Positions 4,181-5,153 of a stretch of 5,153 nt of DNA are shown in pieces. The DNA comes from Clostridiales bacterium (GTDB lineage: Bacteria; Bacillota; Clostridia; Christensenellales; JAISNN01). Location of the stretch: assembly GCA_031289865.1 (NCBI GenBank), contig JAITOQ010000078.1, positions 1 to 5,153 on the forward strand, in the 5' to 3' direction. Under the pieces are notes generated by a model. The model saw nothing but the letters and a program-made list of their open reading frames with translations, made no database searches and was not told the origin of the DNA. The stretch's first letter is position 1. Every line of letters starts with the position of its first letter. The translations under genes were made by a program, and so were the position numbers.

Positions 4181-4885
4181 ATGGTTATCGCATTAGTCAT
4201 TCTCGCCGCGCTTGCGTTAGGTGCATTTTGTTATCTTAGGGACGACAAGGGGAGCGTTCCCGCGCTTTTCTTTAAAGTCCTTGTTAGTGTACTGTTTATG
4301 CTTACGGCTTTTACAATTGTCGCGGACTTAAAAGGTGCTGTGGACGGGACTTTTTTTGCACTCATTGCGGGCGGCTTGCTGTTCGGCTTGATCGGTGACA
4401 TTTTACTCGATTTAAAATTCATCGACGCCAAAAACGCGGACCTATATACTTACGGAGGAATGACCGTCTTTGCGGTCGGGCATATCCTTTACATATCCGC
4501 GGTGATTTATCTTTTCGGCTTGAACATTTGGTCGATACTTATAGCCGCCGCGATCGCTTTGGTTATAGCCGCCGCGATAGTTGTGGTCACGCTAAAGGTG
4601 ATGAAATTTAAATACGGTAAGTTTTTAATTCTCGCCGCGCTGTACTCGTTCTTGCTCCTATTCTTCACTGCTATCAGCGTCGTTGCATTGATACAAGCGA
4701 ATTCCGCATTGCAAAAAATCGCGCTCCTTCTGACGATAGGTTCGATCAGCTTCCTTGCGTCGGATATGATTTTGTCGATGACGTATTTCGGAGGAAAAAA
4801 AGGACGGCTCTATCTCATACCGAATCACGTTTTGTATTATGCGGCTCAATTTTTAATCGCGTTTTCGCTTATTGCATTTAAATGA
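4181..4885 (+). CDS. YhhN-family membrane protein (lysoplasmalogenase-like)
   Basis: The protein has 234 residues and about eight hydrophobic helices covering nearly its whole length. The family motifs are in order: GDILLDL (72-78), G-x7-H101-I-L-Y in the next helix, FLASDMIL (191-198) and a C-terminal YYAAQFLIA (219-227). D73, D77, H101 and D195 are the likely active-site residues. The YhhN/TMEM86 family contains lysoplasmalogenases, which cleave the vinyl ether bond of lysoplasmalogens to release an aldehyde. Plasmalogens are common in anaerobic Clostridia, which makes this role plausible but unproven. ATG at 4181 follows AGAGGGGG by 10 nt. Its stop overlaps the start of the next gene by 4 nt (ATGA), which indicates co-translation with the DNA glycosylase gene. 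Confidence 0.85.
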   Translation: MVIALVILAALALGAFCYLRDDKGSVPALFFKVLVSVLFMLTAFTIVADLKGAVDGTFFALIAGGLLFGLIGDILLDLKFIDAKNADLYTYGGMTVFAVGHILYISAVIYLFGLNIWSILIAAAIALVIAAAIVVVTLKVMKFKYGKFLILAALYSFLLLFFTAISVVALIQANSALQKIALLLTIGSISFLASDMILSMTYFGGKKGRLYLIPNHVLYYAAQFLIAFSLIAFK

Positions 4886-5153
4886 TTTCGTATACGTGCA
4901 ACAACGGGCTTTTGACCGTCAAAAAAACTCCCGAATTCGATCTTGAAAAGACCGTGCTGTCGGGACAAATCTTTCGTTATTTCAAAAACGGGAGCGCGGG
5001 GTACACCGTACTGTCGCGTGACCGCTATGCCGTCTGTTCCGAAAATGCGGAAAATACGGAAATTTTGTCAAATGATGCGGAATACTTCGCAAAATATTTT
5101 GATTTTGCGCGGGATTATGGTATAATATATGAGAGTTATCTTGACCGCCCCGT
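4882..5153 (+). CDS. ogg: 8-oxoguanine DNA glycosylase, N-terminal part (cut by right edge)
   Basis: The ATG at 4882 overlaps the preceding stop as ATGA, and the frame stays open to the window edge (90 complete codons). The translation includes FDLEKTVLSGQIFRYFKN (residues 19-36), the GQ-x-FR hallmark of the OGG N-terminal domain. It ends in YFAKYFDFARDYGIIYESYL, matching the segment that leads from this domain into the helix-hairpin-helix glycosylase fold. The family removes 8-oxoguanine from DNA by base excision, using a catalytic Lys and Asp that would lie further right and are not visible. There is no separate ribosome binding site beyond the coding end of the upstream gene, so translation is probably coupled. 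A 3-methyladenine/OGG-type relative with another base preference cannot be excluded. Confidence 0.87.
   Translation, partial: MISYTCNNGLLTVKKTPEFDLEKTVLSGQIFRYFKNGSAGYTVLSRDRYAVCSENAENTEILSNDAEYFAKYFDFARDYGIIYESYLDRP

Noticed and set aside
4943..5125. Small + strand frame of 60 codons
   Set aside because: It is an out-of-frame shadow of the glycosylase gene, with no ribosome binding site.
5111..5128. TATAAT-like box near the right edge
   Set aside because: No -35 box lies at the right distance and it is inside the glycosylase coding region.

Overview
The window looks like chromosomal DNA of an anaerobic, low-to-moderate-GC Firmicute of the Clostridia type. The evidence is the infC-rpmI-rplT order behind an L20-type attenuator leader, strong Shine-Dalgarno sequences, near-consensus sigma-A promoters that all carry an extended -10, an energy-coupling-factor type BioY, and two kinds of short intergenic repeat that I recall from gut Clostridia genomes. 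All recognisable genes are on the + strand and TGA is used as a stop. The assignment is inferred from style and gene order, not from a database search.

Layout. The left edge (to 335) holds the C-terminal part of an unrecognised protein. Positions 336-698 hold a dispersed-repeat copy, a candidate terminator, a near-perfect promoter (463-491) and a structured leader that ends in an intrinsic terminator (635-670). The leader can be folded into two mutually exclusive states. The translation-factor/ribosomal-protein operon follows: infC (699-1205, starting with the rare codon ATT), rpmI (1281-1481) and rplT (1501-1851), closed by a terminator at 1874-1898. A palindromic intergenic repeat (1941-1983) precedes a SpoU/TrmH-family RNA methyltransferase (2004-2771). 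An isolated xseB (2914-3132) has its own consensus promoter and a terminator. A 170-base gap then holds an 11-bp inverted repeat and a 77-nt near-perfect palindrome containing four operator-like repeats, directly before bioY (3343-3969). After a further promoter and structured leader come a YhhN-family membrane protein (4181-4885) and, overlapping its stop by 4 nt, the start of an 8-oxoguanine DNA glycosylase gene cut by the right edge.

How the genes fit together. The first operon makes initiation factor 3 and two large-subunit proteins. It appears to be controlled twice: by L20 through attenuation in the leader, and by IF3 through the ATT start. The methyltransferase belongs to the same ribosome/RNA-modification theme. 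xseB, bioY and the yhhN-ogg pair look like separate transcription units for nucleic-acid processing, biotin uptake, and lipid metabolism plus oxidative DNA repair.

No phage, transposase, CRISPR or new multi-gene defence system is visible. The least explained structure is the palindromic array before bioY.
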